Part shown: positions 1-5,761 of the stretch, piece after piece
Position numbering within the stretch: position 1 is the stretch's first letter
Layout: every line of letters starts with the position of its first letter
Assembly (NCBI GenBank): GCA_016295145.1
Contig: JAEDLR010000069.1
Span: 1-9,131, forward strand
DNA from: Oscillospiraceae bacterium
GTDB lineage: Bacteria > Bacillota > Clostridia > Oscillospirales > Ruminococcaceae
Length of the DNA stretch: 9,131 bases
Direction: 5' to 3'
Position numbers and translations under genes: made by a program
Notes under the pieces: generated by a model
The model's database searches: none
Seen by the model: the letters and a program-made list of their open reading frames with translations, nothing else
Told to the model about the DNA's origin: nothing

Positions 1-431
1 TGTTTGGGACGGTAGCTGTTAAAATCAAACTTGACCAGCGCATTGATGTCATCCAGAATCTGTTCCGTGTCTTTTGTGGCAGCGTCAGCAGTTGTCGCAT
101 CTAACTGCAACAGAAAGTCAGCAGGGTAGCGCGCCTCAATGTAATACCGCGTGATTTGTACGCAGCTTGGCAGCCATTTGCTGAAGCTTCGGTCATCCTG
201 CATACACTGCTTACACAAAAAAGGCAGGTTGTGCCCGTCATAGAGGCGGTTGCGCTTCCATAGCAGATATCCTTTCATGCCTTTTTCAATGGCTTGTTGG
301 CAGTGAAATGCAATGGTATTGTAGCAGTGCTTGTCGCTTGTCAGTTTTTGTGCCACGTGCAGATCAATGGCAGCGTAATACAGCCAGTCATAGTAGCGCT
401 TGCTGTCGGAAGCACGGTATCCTCTAGCCAT
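1..431 (-). CDS. HEPN domain protein, partial (3' end beyond window)
   Basis: Reading leftward from the ATG at 431-429 gives 143 codons with no stop before the window edge. The protein looks like the all-helical HEPN family (PF05168 style). A first helix carries YYDWLYYAAIDLHVAQKL (residues 13-30), and a second carries AFHCQQAIEKGMKGYLL (41-57), matching the family's 'QQAxEKxLKayL' core. A loop GHNLPFL (66-72) matches its 'HdLxxL' motif, and YYIEARYPAD (97-105) matches its typical 'YIexRYP' helix. HEPN proteins of MNT pairs are often RNase toxins that use an RX4-6H motif. The only such match here is R62-LYDG-H67, in a loop rather than at the usual start of the last helix, so RNase activity is uncertain. 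The start overlaps the upstream MNT-like gene by 8 bp, with GGGAG at 440-444 as ribosome binding site. The family call is from remembered motifs. Toxin function is inference. Confidence 0.8.
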   Translation of the reverse strand, partial: MARGYRASDSKRYYDWLYYAAIDLHVAQKLTSDKHCYNTIAFHCQQAIEKGMKGYLLWKRNRLYDGHNLPFLCKQCMQDDRSFSKWLPSCVQITRYYIEARYPADFLLQLDATTADAATKDTEQILDDINALVKFDFNSYRPK

Positions 432-735
432 ACAGCACACTCCCGTTCTCCTTGATCGACCACGCAAAAGTGCGCGGATCTTCGGTCAGTGTTTTCCATT
501 CCGAATGCTTATATAGCACAAGGTCATATGGATAGTCGCAATCCACGGCGGTATAGAGATAGCATTCCATTTCAGAGATATTGGGTGCGTCGTCGGATAC
601 GATCAACGCCAGTTTAAAGCTGCGCAGTTCACCCGTTGCTGGATTGGATTTCAGGCTGATCAGATAGATGCGCAGCGGCTTGCCGAGTTCCGCAATGGCA
701 TTGGCAGTGGCGATTATTTCAGGATACAGCGTCAT
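424..735 (-). CDS. Small MNT-type nucleotidyltransferase-like protein, catalytically degenerate
   Basis: This 103-residue protein has the outline of a minimal nucleotidyltransferase (MNT). It has a helix, then the strand LRIYLISL (residues 21-28), a second strand FKLALIVSDD (40-49), and the ending YDLVLYKHSEW (70-80) and IKENGSVLYG (94-103), which resembles the MNT ending 'vDlvvxxxeexW...I.kegxxlYg'. Active MNTs carry a GS after the first strand and a DxD in the second. Here those places read IS/SL and SFK, so the two metal-binding aspartates appear absent. An acidic residue (D71) at the third position remains. The gene follows fumA after 15 bp, with AAAGGAG at 741-747 as ribosome binding site, and overlaps the HEPN gene by 8 bp. 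In known HEPN-MNT modules the MNT is the antitoxin, modifying or binding the HEPN toxin. This one could act by binding only. The family call rests on pattern and on the HEPN neighbour. Confidence 0.68.
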   Translation of the reverse strand: MTLYPEIIATANAIAELGKPLRIYLISLKSNPATGELRSFKLALIVSDDAPNISEMECYLYTAVDCDYPYDLVLYKHSEWKTLTEDPRTFAWSIKENGSVLYG

Positions 736-750
736 AGGGCCTCCTTTGGT

Positions 751-1593
751 TTATAGCACGCAGCTTGCGTGACGGGTAACATGGCAGCCGATATTAACAG
801 ATACGGGCAGACCAGCAATGTGGGTTGCGCCCTGCTCGATGTTGACAGCCAGTGCGGTGACGGAACCGCCGTAGCCCTGCGGCCCGATGCCAAGGGCATT
901 GATTGAATTGAGCATTTTTTGTTCCAGATTCGCATACAGCACTTTGGGATTGCGAACAGAAATATCACGGCACAGTGCCTTTTTTGCAAGATAGGCGCAC
1001 TGTTCGAAATCGCCGCCGATGCCGACACCCACCACGATAGGAGGGCAGGGATTGCTGCCGGCTTTTCTGACTGTGTCGGTTACAAAATCTACAATGTCGT
1101 CAGCAGATGCAGCAGGGGTAAGCATTTTCAGTGCGCTCATGTTCTCGCTGCCGAAACCCTTGGGGCATACATCAATCTCGACCTTGTTGCCGCTTACAAT
1201 ATCCAGATGCAGTACAGCAGGGGTGTTGTTGGCAGTGTTGACGCGTTCCAAGGGGTCAGAAACCACTGAGCAGCGTAAATAGCCATCCAGATATCCTGCC
1301 GCCACACCTGCATTGACCGCCTCGCGGAGGTCGCCCCCTATGAGATGCACATCCTGACCGATGCGCATGAAGATGATAGCCATACCCGTATCCTGACAAA
1401 TGGGCAAGCCCGTTTCCTTTGCTGCATCCAGATTTGCACACAGGTCGTCAAATACACTTTGTCCCGCCGCAGAGGTTTCCTTTGCCTTGCCACAGCGGAT
1501 ACAATGTTCCAGCGATGCAGGTAGCACAGCATTTGCTTCCATACACAGTTTACGCACGGCAGAGGTAATTTCACTGATATGCAATTCTCTCAT
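751..1593 (-). CDS. fumA: Class I fumarate hydratase (or tartrate dehydratase) alpha subunit
   Basis: The 280-residue protein is the N-terminal (alpha) half of a two-subunit class I [4Fe-4S] hydro-lyase, which reversibly hydrates fumarate to malate or dehydrates tartrate. Three cysteines sit in the expected cluster contexts: Cys66 in ICQDTGM, Cys143 in CPKGFGSEN and Cys183 in NPCPP. The family blocks GIGGDFE (191-197) and GPQGYGGSVTALAV (237-250) are present. Length fits the family's separate alpha subunit. I chose the ATG at 1593 (MRELHISEI) because AAAGGAG at 1601-1607 lies 7 nt upstream and the protein similarity begins there. The reading frame stays open to an ATG at 1641, inside the upstream gene. 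The ATG overlaps the amidohydrolase stop as ATGA, implying translational coupling. The beta subunit, normally next, is replaced here by the MNT/HEPN pair. Fumarase versus tartrate dehydratase cannot be settled from alpha alone. The cluster predicts an oxygen-labile enzyme suited to an anaerobe. Confidence 0.93.
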   Translation of the reverse strand: MRELHISEITSAVRKLCMEANAVLPASLEHCIRCGKAKETSAAGQSVFDDLCANLDAAKETGLPICQDTGMAIIFMRIGQDVHLIGGDLREAVNAGVAAGYLDGYLRCSVVSDPLERVNTANNTPAVLHLDIVSGNKVEIDVCPKGFGSENMSALKMLTPAASADDIVDFVTDTVRKAGSNPCPPIVVGVGIGGDFEQCAYLAKKALCRDISVRNPKVLYANLEQKMLNSINALGIGPQGYGGSVTALAVNIEQGATHIAGLPVSVNIGCHVTRHASCVL

Positions 1594-2762
1594 TTTGCTT
1601 CTCCTTTTCTGTTTACAAACTCTCCGTTGATCATCACCCACTCAGGCATTGTGTCAAGCGCAAGGGGATCACTGTTCGGGGCATAGAGCTGTAAATCTGC
1701 ATCATAGCCCTTTGCAATGCGTCCCACCTGATCTCCAATGCCTACAAGATCAGCGGCATCGCAGGTAATACTGTCCAGTGCCTTGGCAGGGGAGAGGCCG
1801 TTTTTGCGCGCAATGGCTGCTGAAAGTGGCAGATACTGAATGGGTACCTCAGGATGATCGGTACATATGGCAAGGTTCACATGGTTTTCTGCCAGAACCG
1901 CAGCATTTTTCTCCGAGAGTTGCTGCAATTCGGGCTTACATCGGTTACCGATCAGCGGGCCTAGGATCACAGGGATCTGCTTTTCGGCAAGATACTGGGC
2001 AATGCGGTGACCTTCCGTTGCATGAATCAACACCGTTTCCAGTTGGAATTCCTGTGCAATGCGAATGGCAGTTGCCATATCGTCGGCGCGGTGACAGTGA
2101 AAGAACGCTTTTTGTTCCCCCCGCAGCAAAGGCAGCAGTGCCTCACATTTGATATCAAATTCAGGGGGCGAAAGTTCTGCATCCTGTTCCGCCGAGCGTG
2201 TATCAATGAGGTATCGCCTTGCTTTGAACAGACCCTCGCGAATGATTGCGGCAGTCGCCATACGGGTAATGGGTGTTTCATCCCGGCGATCATAAACGCT
2301 TTTGGGATTCTCTCCCAGTGCAAATTTCACGCCCACCGAGCGAAGCAGCATACGGTCTACGCAGACGCCGCTTGTTTTGACGGCAGCAATGATACCGCCG
2401 GCAGGGTTTGCGCTGCCCGGGCTGCTCAGCACCGTAGTGATGCCGCGGTTTCTCGCATCGGCAAAACACTCGTCAAAGGGGTTTATGCCGTCGATTGCAC
2501 GCAGATGGGGCATAAAGGGATCCGTTGCCTCGTTGCAGTCATCCCCCTCAAAATCAATGCCGTCCTCTATGATTCCAAGGTGGCAGTGTGCATCAATAAA
2601 GCCGGGCAGAAGCAATCCGTTCATGGCATTGATATCGCCCTCTGTTACAGCATCGCAGTCACCGTAATGCACCTCGGTAATGATGCCATTTTGTACTGCG
2701 ATCCATCCTGAGTGCAAATCATTTGTCTGATGGTCACGCAGCATTGCATTATAAATCCGCAT
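1590..2762 (-). CDS. Metal-dependent amidohydrolase, imidazolonepropionase-related (COG1228-like)
   Basis: This 390-residue protein has the composite build of the amidohydrolase superfamily: an N-terminal beta-sandwich strand set, a TIM barrel, and a returning sandwich at the C-terminus (GYDADLQLY, 352-360; WVMINGEFVN, 375-384). Candidate metal ligands are H59 and H61 in DAHCHLG, H222/H224 in FFHCHRADD, H247 or H252 in IHATEGH, and D302 in CTDHPEVP. The block KFALGENPK (146-154) is typical of COG1228 proteins annotated as 'imidazolonepropionase and related'. No hut genes are nearby, so histidine breakdown is not supported and the substrate is unknown; a cyclic amide or peptide-like compound is possible. 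The ATG at 2762 is preferred because AAAGGAG lies 7 nt upstream. The open frame extends to 2870, but that extension crosses the rplL terminator and the promoter. The gene is first in an operon with fumA, which it overlaps by ATGA. Confidence 0.85.
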   Translation of the reverse strand: MRIYNAMLRDHQTNDLHSGWIAVQNGIITEVHYGDCDAVTEGDINAMNGLLLPGFIDAHCHLGIIEDGIDFEGDDCNEATDPFMPHLRAIDGINPFDECFADARNRGITTVLSSPGSANPAGGIIAAVKTSGVCVDRMLLRSVGVKFALGENPKSVYDRRDETPITRMATAAIIREGLFKARRYLIDTRSAEQDAELSPPEFDIKCEALLPLLRGEQKAFFHCHRADDMATAIRIAQEFQLETVLIHATEGHRIAQYLAEKQIPVILGPLIGNRCKPELQQLSEKNAAVLAENHVNLAICTDHPEVPIQYLPLSAAIARKNGLSPAKALDSITCDAADLVGIGDQVGRIAKGYDADLQLYAPNSDPLALDTMPEWVMINGEFVNRKGEAK

Positions 2763-2769
2763 ATTGAAA

Positions 2770-2776
2770 CTCCTTT
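2770..2776 (-). promoter_or_regulatory. Ribosome binding site fixing the amidohydrolase start
   Basis: AAAGGAG on the minus strand sits 7 nt before the ATG at 2762-2760. It decides in favour of the 390-residue product over the longer open frame that starts at 2870. Confidence 0.85.
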
Positions 2777-2791
2777 GCAGTACATACAGAC

Positions 2792-2820
2792 AGTATACCA
2801 TAAATTGCGAAAAAAAACAA
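2792..2820 (-). promoter_or_regulatory. Probable sigma-A promoter for the amidohydrolase-fumA-MNT-HEPN operon
   Basis: On the minus strand a -10 box TATACT (2792-2797) is preceded by TGG, an extended -10 TGn motif. A weak -35 TTGTTT (2815-2820) lies 17 nt upstream. It is placed between the rplL terminator and the amidohydrolase ribosome binding site, where an operon promoter is expected. The -35 matches the consensus at only three of six positions, and the run of eight T in the spacer region may aid DNA curvature. Confidence 0.6.
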
Positions 2821-2851
2821 CCGTTTTTGCGCAAAACCCTTGTACAACAAC

Positions 2852-2884
2852 AAAAAGAGCTGCTCTGCATTGCAGAACAGCTCT
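2852..2884 (-). terminator. Intrinsic terminator after rplL
   Basis: About 20 nt after the rplL stop, the minus strand folds into a long hairpin. The arms AGAGCTGTTCTGCA and TGCAGAGCAGCTCT pair with a single G-T wobble in the stem, apart from the few bases at the tip that must form the loop. Five T follow (2852-2856) and then a T/G-rich tail. It ends the rplJ-rplL transcript and isolates it from the amidohydrolase operon. Confidence 0.93.
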
Positions 2885-2903
2885 CTTGTAAGCGGAAAGA
2901 AAA

Positions 2904-3275
2904 TTACTTCAGCTCGATGGTAGCGCCAGCCTCTTCCAGAGACTTCTTCAGAGCCTCTGCATCAGCCTTGGAAACGCCTTCCTTCAGAGTGCAAGGTGCG
3001 CCCTCAACAGCAGCCTTTGCCTCCTTCAGACCCAAGCCCAGAACATCCTTTACAGCCTTGATAACGCCCATCTTGGCATCACCAAAGGAGGTCAGAACAA
3101 CATCAAACTCGGTCTTCTCAGCTTCAGCAGCGGGAGCAGCAGCGCCTGCACCTGCAGCAGCAACAACAGCGGTAACGCCAAACTCTTCCTGGATAGCGTC
3201 AACAAGCTCTTTCAGCTCCAGAACGGAGAGAGCCTTGATATCTTCGATAAACTTCATAGTCTTTTCGGAAGCCAT
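2904..3275 (-). CDS. rplL: 50S ribosomal protein L7/L12
   Basis: The 123-residue protein is the flexible ribosomal stalk protein that recruits and activates translation GTPases. It binds L10 through its N-terminal dimerisation helix pair. The N-terminal domain spans about residues 1-36 (IEDIKALSVLELKELVDAI). An alanine/glycine-rich hinge follows (about 37-53), then the C-terminal domain with KTEFDVVL, MGVIKAVKDVLGLGLKEAK (69-87) and LKEGVSKADAEALKKSLEEAGA, all hallmarks of L7/L12. Length is typical. AAAGGAG stands before the ATG at 3275. The gene lies 54 bp after rplJ, with no terminator seen between them, so both are probably made from one mRNA under the L10 leader. A strong terminator follows. 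rpoB, the usual next gene, is absent here. Confidence 0.99.
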   Translation of the reverse strand: MASEKTMKFIEDIKALSVLELKELVDAIQEEFGVTAVVAAAGAGAAAPAAEAEKTEFDVVLTSFGDAKMGVIKAVKDVLGLGLKEAKAAVEGAPCTLKEGVSKADAEALKKSLEEAGATIELK

Positions 3276-3329
3276 GATAATTCTCCTTTACATAATAAAA
3301 ATAAATTTGGTTTGCGTGGTAACAGATGA

Positions 3330-3836
3330 TTAAGCAGCGCTTTCGTTCTTTTCCACAAGAGCCTGGAGCGTTGCTGCCAGTTTCTGGTAAGGTCCCTGGA
3401 GAGAGCCAACCAACTGTGCCAGCAGGACATCCTTGGACGGTACCTTGGACAAAGCCATTACACCGTCAGCATCGTAAACAACACCGTCTACGAAACCTGC
3501 CTTCAACGTGAACTTACCCTCAGACTTCTCTGCGAAAGCACCAAGAATACGGGCAGCAGCGGTCTGATCGGTCTCGGAAATAGCGATTGCGGTAGTGCCC
3601 TCAAGTACACCGTCAAACTGCTCATAACCGACATTGTGCAGAGCAAAACGCAGCAAGGTGTTTTTCTGAACGGAGTAGCTGACGCCTGCCTCACGCAGTT
3701 CACGACGAAGTTGCGTATCATCGGCAACGCTGATGCCCTTGTAATCCACGAGAACACAAGCCACAGCACCCTTCAGCTGCTCAGTCAAAGCTTCAACCTT
3801 TGCCTGCTTTTGCTGCAAGATCTTCTCACTCGGCAT
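3330..3836 (-). CDS. rplJ: 50S ribosomal protein L10
   Basis: The 168-residue protein is the base of the ribosomal stalk. It binds 23S rRNA and carries L7/L12 dimers on its C-terminal helix. The sequence opens with a charged helix (MPSEKILQQKQAKVEALTEQ) and the strand VACVLVDYKGIS (residues 25-36). It continues with the conserved LRRELREAGVSYSVQKNTLLRFAL stretch and the block FDGVLEGTTAIAISETD, and ends in a helix rich in Leu and Gln (LAQLVGSLQGPYQKLAATLQAL) suited to L7/L12 binding. A strong GGAGGTGA site stands before the ATG at 3836. In bacteria L10, usually with L12, binds the leader of its own mRNA, and this gene has such a leader. The usual upstream rplK-rplA genes are replaced by recN. 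Confidence 0.99.
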   Translation of the reverse strand: MPSEKILQQKQAKVEALTEQLKGAVACVLVDYKGISVADDTQLRRELREAGVSYSVQKNTLLRFALHNVGYEQFDGVLEGTTAIAISETDQTAAARILGAFAEKSEGKFTLKAGFVDGVVYDADGVMALSKVPSKDVLLAQLVGSLQGPYQKLAATLQALVEKNESAA

Positions 3837-3889
3837 AAATTTTCACCTCCGTAAAATTTGCTTGTGGTTAGAAATGCCACATCAGAGGC

Positions 3890-3923
3890 AAAAATAAGCC
3901 TCCCCCGAACTGACAGGAGAGGC
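3890..3923 (-). terminator. Attenuator (intrinsic terminator) in the rplJ leader
   Basis: On the minus strand GCCTCTCC (3916-3923) pairs with GGGGAGGC (3898-3905), giving an 8-bp stem with one G-T wobble and a loop of about 10 nt. It is followed by TTATTTTTG (3889-3897). It lies about 55 nt before the rplJ start codon. The upstream leader segment AGGAG (3958-3962) could pair with CTCCT (3915-3919) in the stem's 5' side, giving a possible antiterminator form. That alternative pairing is my inference. Confidence 0.85.
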
Positions 3924-4040
3924 GGTTGGTTTTGTATCAAACGAAACACAGCCGGCACTCCTCGGTCGGGCTTCTGTGCATGGTCGATGCACTGCCGACT
4001 GTCTCTGGAATACGGGATTCGTGGTAATTTTCATCACAGC
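3890..4040 (-). promoter_or_regulatory. Ribosomal protein L10 leader (autoregulatory 5' UTR of rplJL)
   Basis: The transcribed region between the promoter and rplJ has the look of the Firmicute L10 leader. There is an AGAGACAG segment near 4000-4007, and a GTGCAT/ATGCAC hairpin (3976-3992) with loop CGACC set inside a GTCGG/CCGAC helix. A GACCGAGGAGTGCC segment (3953-3966) follows, then an attenuator hairpin with a U-run. In known L10 leaders, excess L10 or the L10-L12 complex binds the RNA and favours termination, matching stalk protein synthesis to ribosome assembly. The family call is from recalled sequence pattern and position; a covariance search (Rfam L10_leader) would settle it. Confidence 0.85.
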
Positions 4041-4046
4041 TTTTTC

Positions 4047-4075
4047 ATTATATCACACCTGCAAGGATTTGTCAA
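4047..4075 (-). promoter_or_regulatory. Consensus sigma-A promoter for rplJL
   Basis: The minus strand shows TTGACA (4070-4075), exactly 17 nt, then TATAAT (4047-4052), with TGA just before the -10 as an extended -10 motif. All twelve hexamer bases match consensus. Transcription should start near 4040. The -35 box begins 18 bp after the recN stop codon, with no terminator between. Confidence 0.96.
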
Positions 4076-4093
4076 GCACTTTTTCATGTTTTT

Positions 4094-5761
4094 TCAAAAA
4101 TCTTCATGTTCCGCCTCCACCAATGCTTCCTCGGCGGTTTGCAGCAGCAGATCACTGGGTGTGTTGCCGCTCATAATGCGTGCAATCTCCCGAATACGGT
4201 CATCCCGTTGCAGTACCGTTACGCAAGTTTCGGTAGAGGATTCATCGCTGTGCTTTTCAATCAGCAGATGATGCTGTGCCTGCGTTGCAAGCTGTGCCAG
4301 ATGCGTGACGCAGATCACTTGACTATGCTTTGCCAGTGCGCGTAGCTTTTGGCCGATTTTCTGTGCCGCCCTGCCGCTGACACCTGTGTCGATTTCATCA
4401 AAAATGAGCGTGGGAATCGCATCGCGCTTTGCAATGACGGACTTCAGTGCCAGCATCATGCGGGAAAGTTCACCGCCGGAAGCGATCTGTGCAATGGGCT
4501 TTGGGGGTTCGCCGGGGTTTGCCGATATGAGAAACTCCGCGGTATCCATGCCGTTTGACGTGAGTTTTCCTTTGGTCATGGCAACTTCCAGGCGCACCTT
4601 TGGCATATCCAGTTGTGCCAGTTCTTCTCCCACGCGGCTGGCGAATTGTTCAGCCAGTTTTTGGCGGTGTGCCGAAAGTGCCTTTGCCTGTTCGGTAACG
4701 CTTTGCAGTAGCTTTTGTTTTTTTTCAGTCAGTTCCGCAATGGCATCTGCGGAATTGGTGATGGCATCAATCTCCGCTTCGGCATCGGCAAGTAGTTTGC
4801 GCAAGCCGTTTGCATCGGTGTGATAGCGTACCATCAGGGTATTCAGCGCGTTGCGCCGTTTGTTCAGCGCGTCAAATTCGGCGGGGGAGAGCATCGTGCC
4901 GCCCAACATATCCAGCTCATCGGCGATGTCTTTCAGTTCGGCATTGACCGATCGCAGTCGTTGGTATAAAGGTGTAGCCTCCTCGCGTTTTGCGGTAAGC
5001 TGCTGCATCGCGATGCAGGCATTGGCAATTGCATCGGAGATGTTCTCATCGCCCTCTGTCAGCATCTGCCGAAGCATTGCGGTGATCTCCGCTGTTTCCT
5101 CTGCCTTTGCCGCAGCGGTGTACTGCTCCTCAATAGCAGTATCTTCATCGGGCTGAATATCCAATGGTGCGATCTCCTCAATGATCTCCCGTAATTCTCT
5201 TAACCGACTGGCCTTATCCTGCTCTGCCTTTCTCAGCGCATTAAGCTGCCTTGCACAGGCTTGCAACGCCTGAAACTGTTGACGATATGCAAGTAACGGT
5301 CGTTCGTCATCGCCAAAGCGGTCAAGCACATCCAGATGCCGTTCCGGTCGCAGCAGAACCTGATTGTCGTGCTGTCCGTGAATGTTGACCAGTGTTTCAC
5401 CCAGTGTCCGCAGCAGATTCACAGGAGCCGTTCTGCCGTTTATGCGCCCAATGCTGCCGCCGTCTGCGGAGATCTCTCTTGTCAGCAAAAGCGCATCGTC
5501 CTCCGTATTGTAGCCGTATTCAGCAAGAATCGCTGCCGTGTCTTCCCCGATAGGAGAAAACAGCGCGGATACGACAGCTTTTTTGCAGCCGTGCCTGACA
5601 TATTCCTTGCTGATGCGCTGTCCCAGCACTGCTTGAATGCCGTGAATCAGTATGGATTTACCTGCGCCTGTCTCGCCGGTAAAAACATTGAGTTGTGACT
5701 CCAGCGGAATGGTAGCCGAAGAAATCACCGCAAGATTTTCAATTGAAAGTTCCTTTATCAT
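4094..5761 (-). CDS. recN: DNA repair protein RecN
   Basis: The 555-residue protein is an SMC/cohesin-like ATPase that acts early at DNA double-strand breaks. The Walker A motif GETGAGKS is at residues 29-36. The middle is long, charged and alanine/glutamate-rich, consistent with the coiled coil. The C-terminal half carries the ABC signature SGGELS (428-433), Walker B with LIFDEIDTGVSG (452-463) and the switch VTHLAQLA (about 485-492). Length equals the family norm of about 550. I chose the ATG at 5761 (MIKELSIENL) over one four codons upstream: it is preceded by a GGGGTG site at 5766-5771, overlaps the argR stop as ATGA, and matches the family's start. RecN following argR is a standard Firmicute arrangement. 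No terminator hairpin was seen after the stop. Confidence 0.98.
   Translation of the reverse strand: MIKELSIENLAVISSATIPLESQLNVFTGETGAGKSILIHGIQAVLGQRISKEYVRHGCKKAVVSALFSPIGEDTAAILAEYGYNTEDDALLLTREISADGGSIGRINGRTAPVNLLRTLGETLVNIHGQHDNQVLLRPERHLDVLDRFGDDERPLLAYRQQFQALQACARQLNALRKAEQDKASRLRELREIIEEIAPLDIQPDEDTAIEEQYTAAAKAEETAEITAMLRQMLTEGDENISDAIANACIAMQQLTAKREEATPLYQRLRSVNAELKDIADELDMLGGTMLSPAEFDALNKRRNALNTLMVRYHTDANGLRKLLADAEAEIDAITNSADAIAELTEKKQKLLQSVTEQAKALSAHRQKLAEQFASRVGEELAQLDMPKVRLEVAMTKGKLTSNGMDTAEFLISANPGEPPKPIAQIASGGELSRMMLALKSVIAKRDAIPTLIFDEIDTGVSGRAAQKIGQKLRALAKHSQVICVTHLAQLATQAQHHLLIEKHSDESSTETCVTVLQRDDRIREIARIMSGNTPSDLLLQTAEEALVEAEHEDF

Noticed and set aside
1594..1641. N-terminal extension of fumarase alpha to an ATG at 1641
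   Set aside because: The 16 extra residues lie inside the amidohydrolase gene. The ATG at 1593 has AAAGGAG at the right distance and family-like sequence follows.
2007..2711. Plus-strand open frame of 234 codons opposite the amidohydrolase
   Set aside because: The composition is cysteine-rich and unordered, with no family motif. The minus-strand gene has clear metal-binding motifs, start signal and operon context.
1590..2762. Dihydroorotase or HutI as a specific assignment of the amidohydrolase
   Set aside because: The metal-binding pattern fits the superfamily, but no pyrimidine or histidine pathway genes are nearby, and the KFALGENPK block points to the broader uncharacterised COG1228 group.
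2763..2870. N-terminal extension of the amidohydrolase to an ATG at 2870
   Set aside because: It would translate the rplL terminator and the operon's own promoter, and has a Cys/Phe-rich sequence unlike the family.
4083..4110. Short direct repeat TTCATGTT around the recN end
   Set aside because: Two 8-bp copies in AT-rich sequence are expected by chance, and one lies in the recN coding end.
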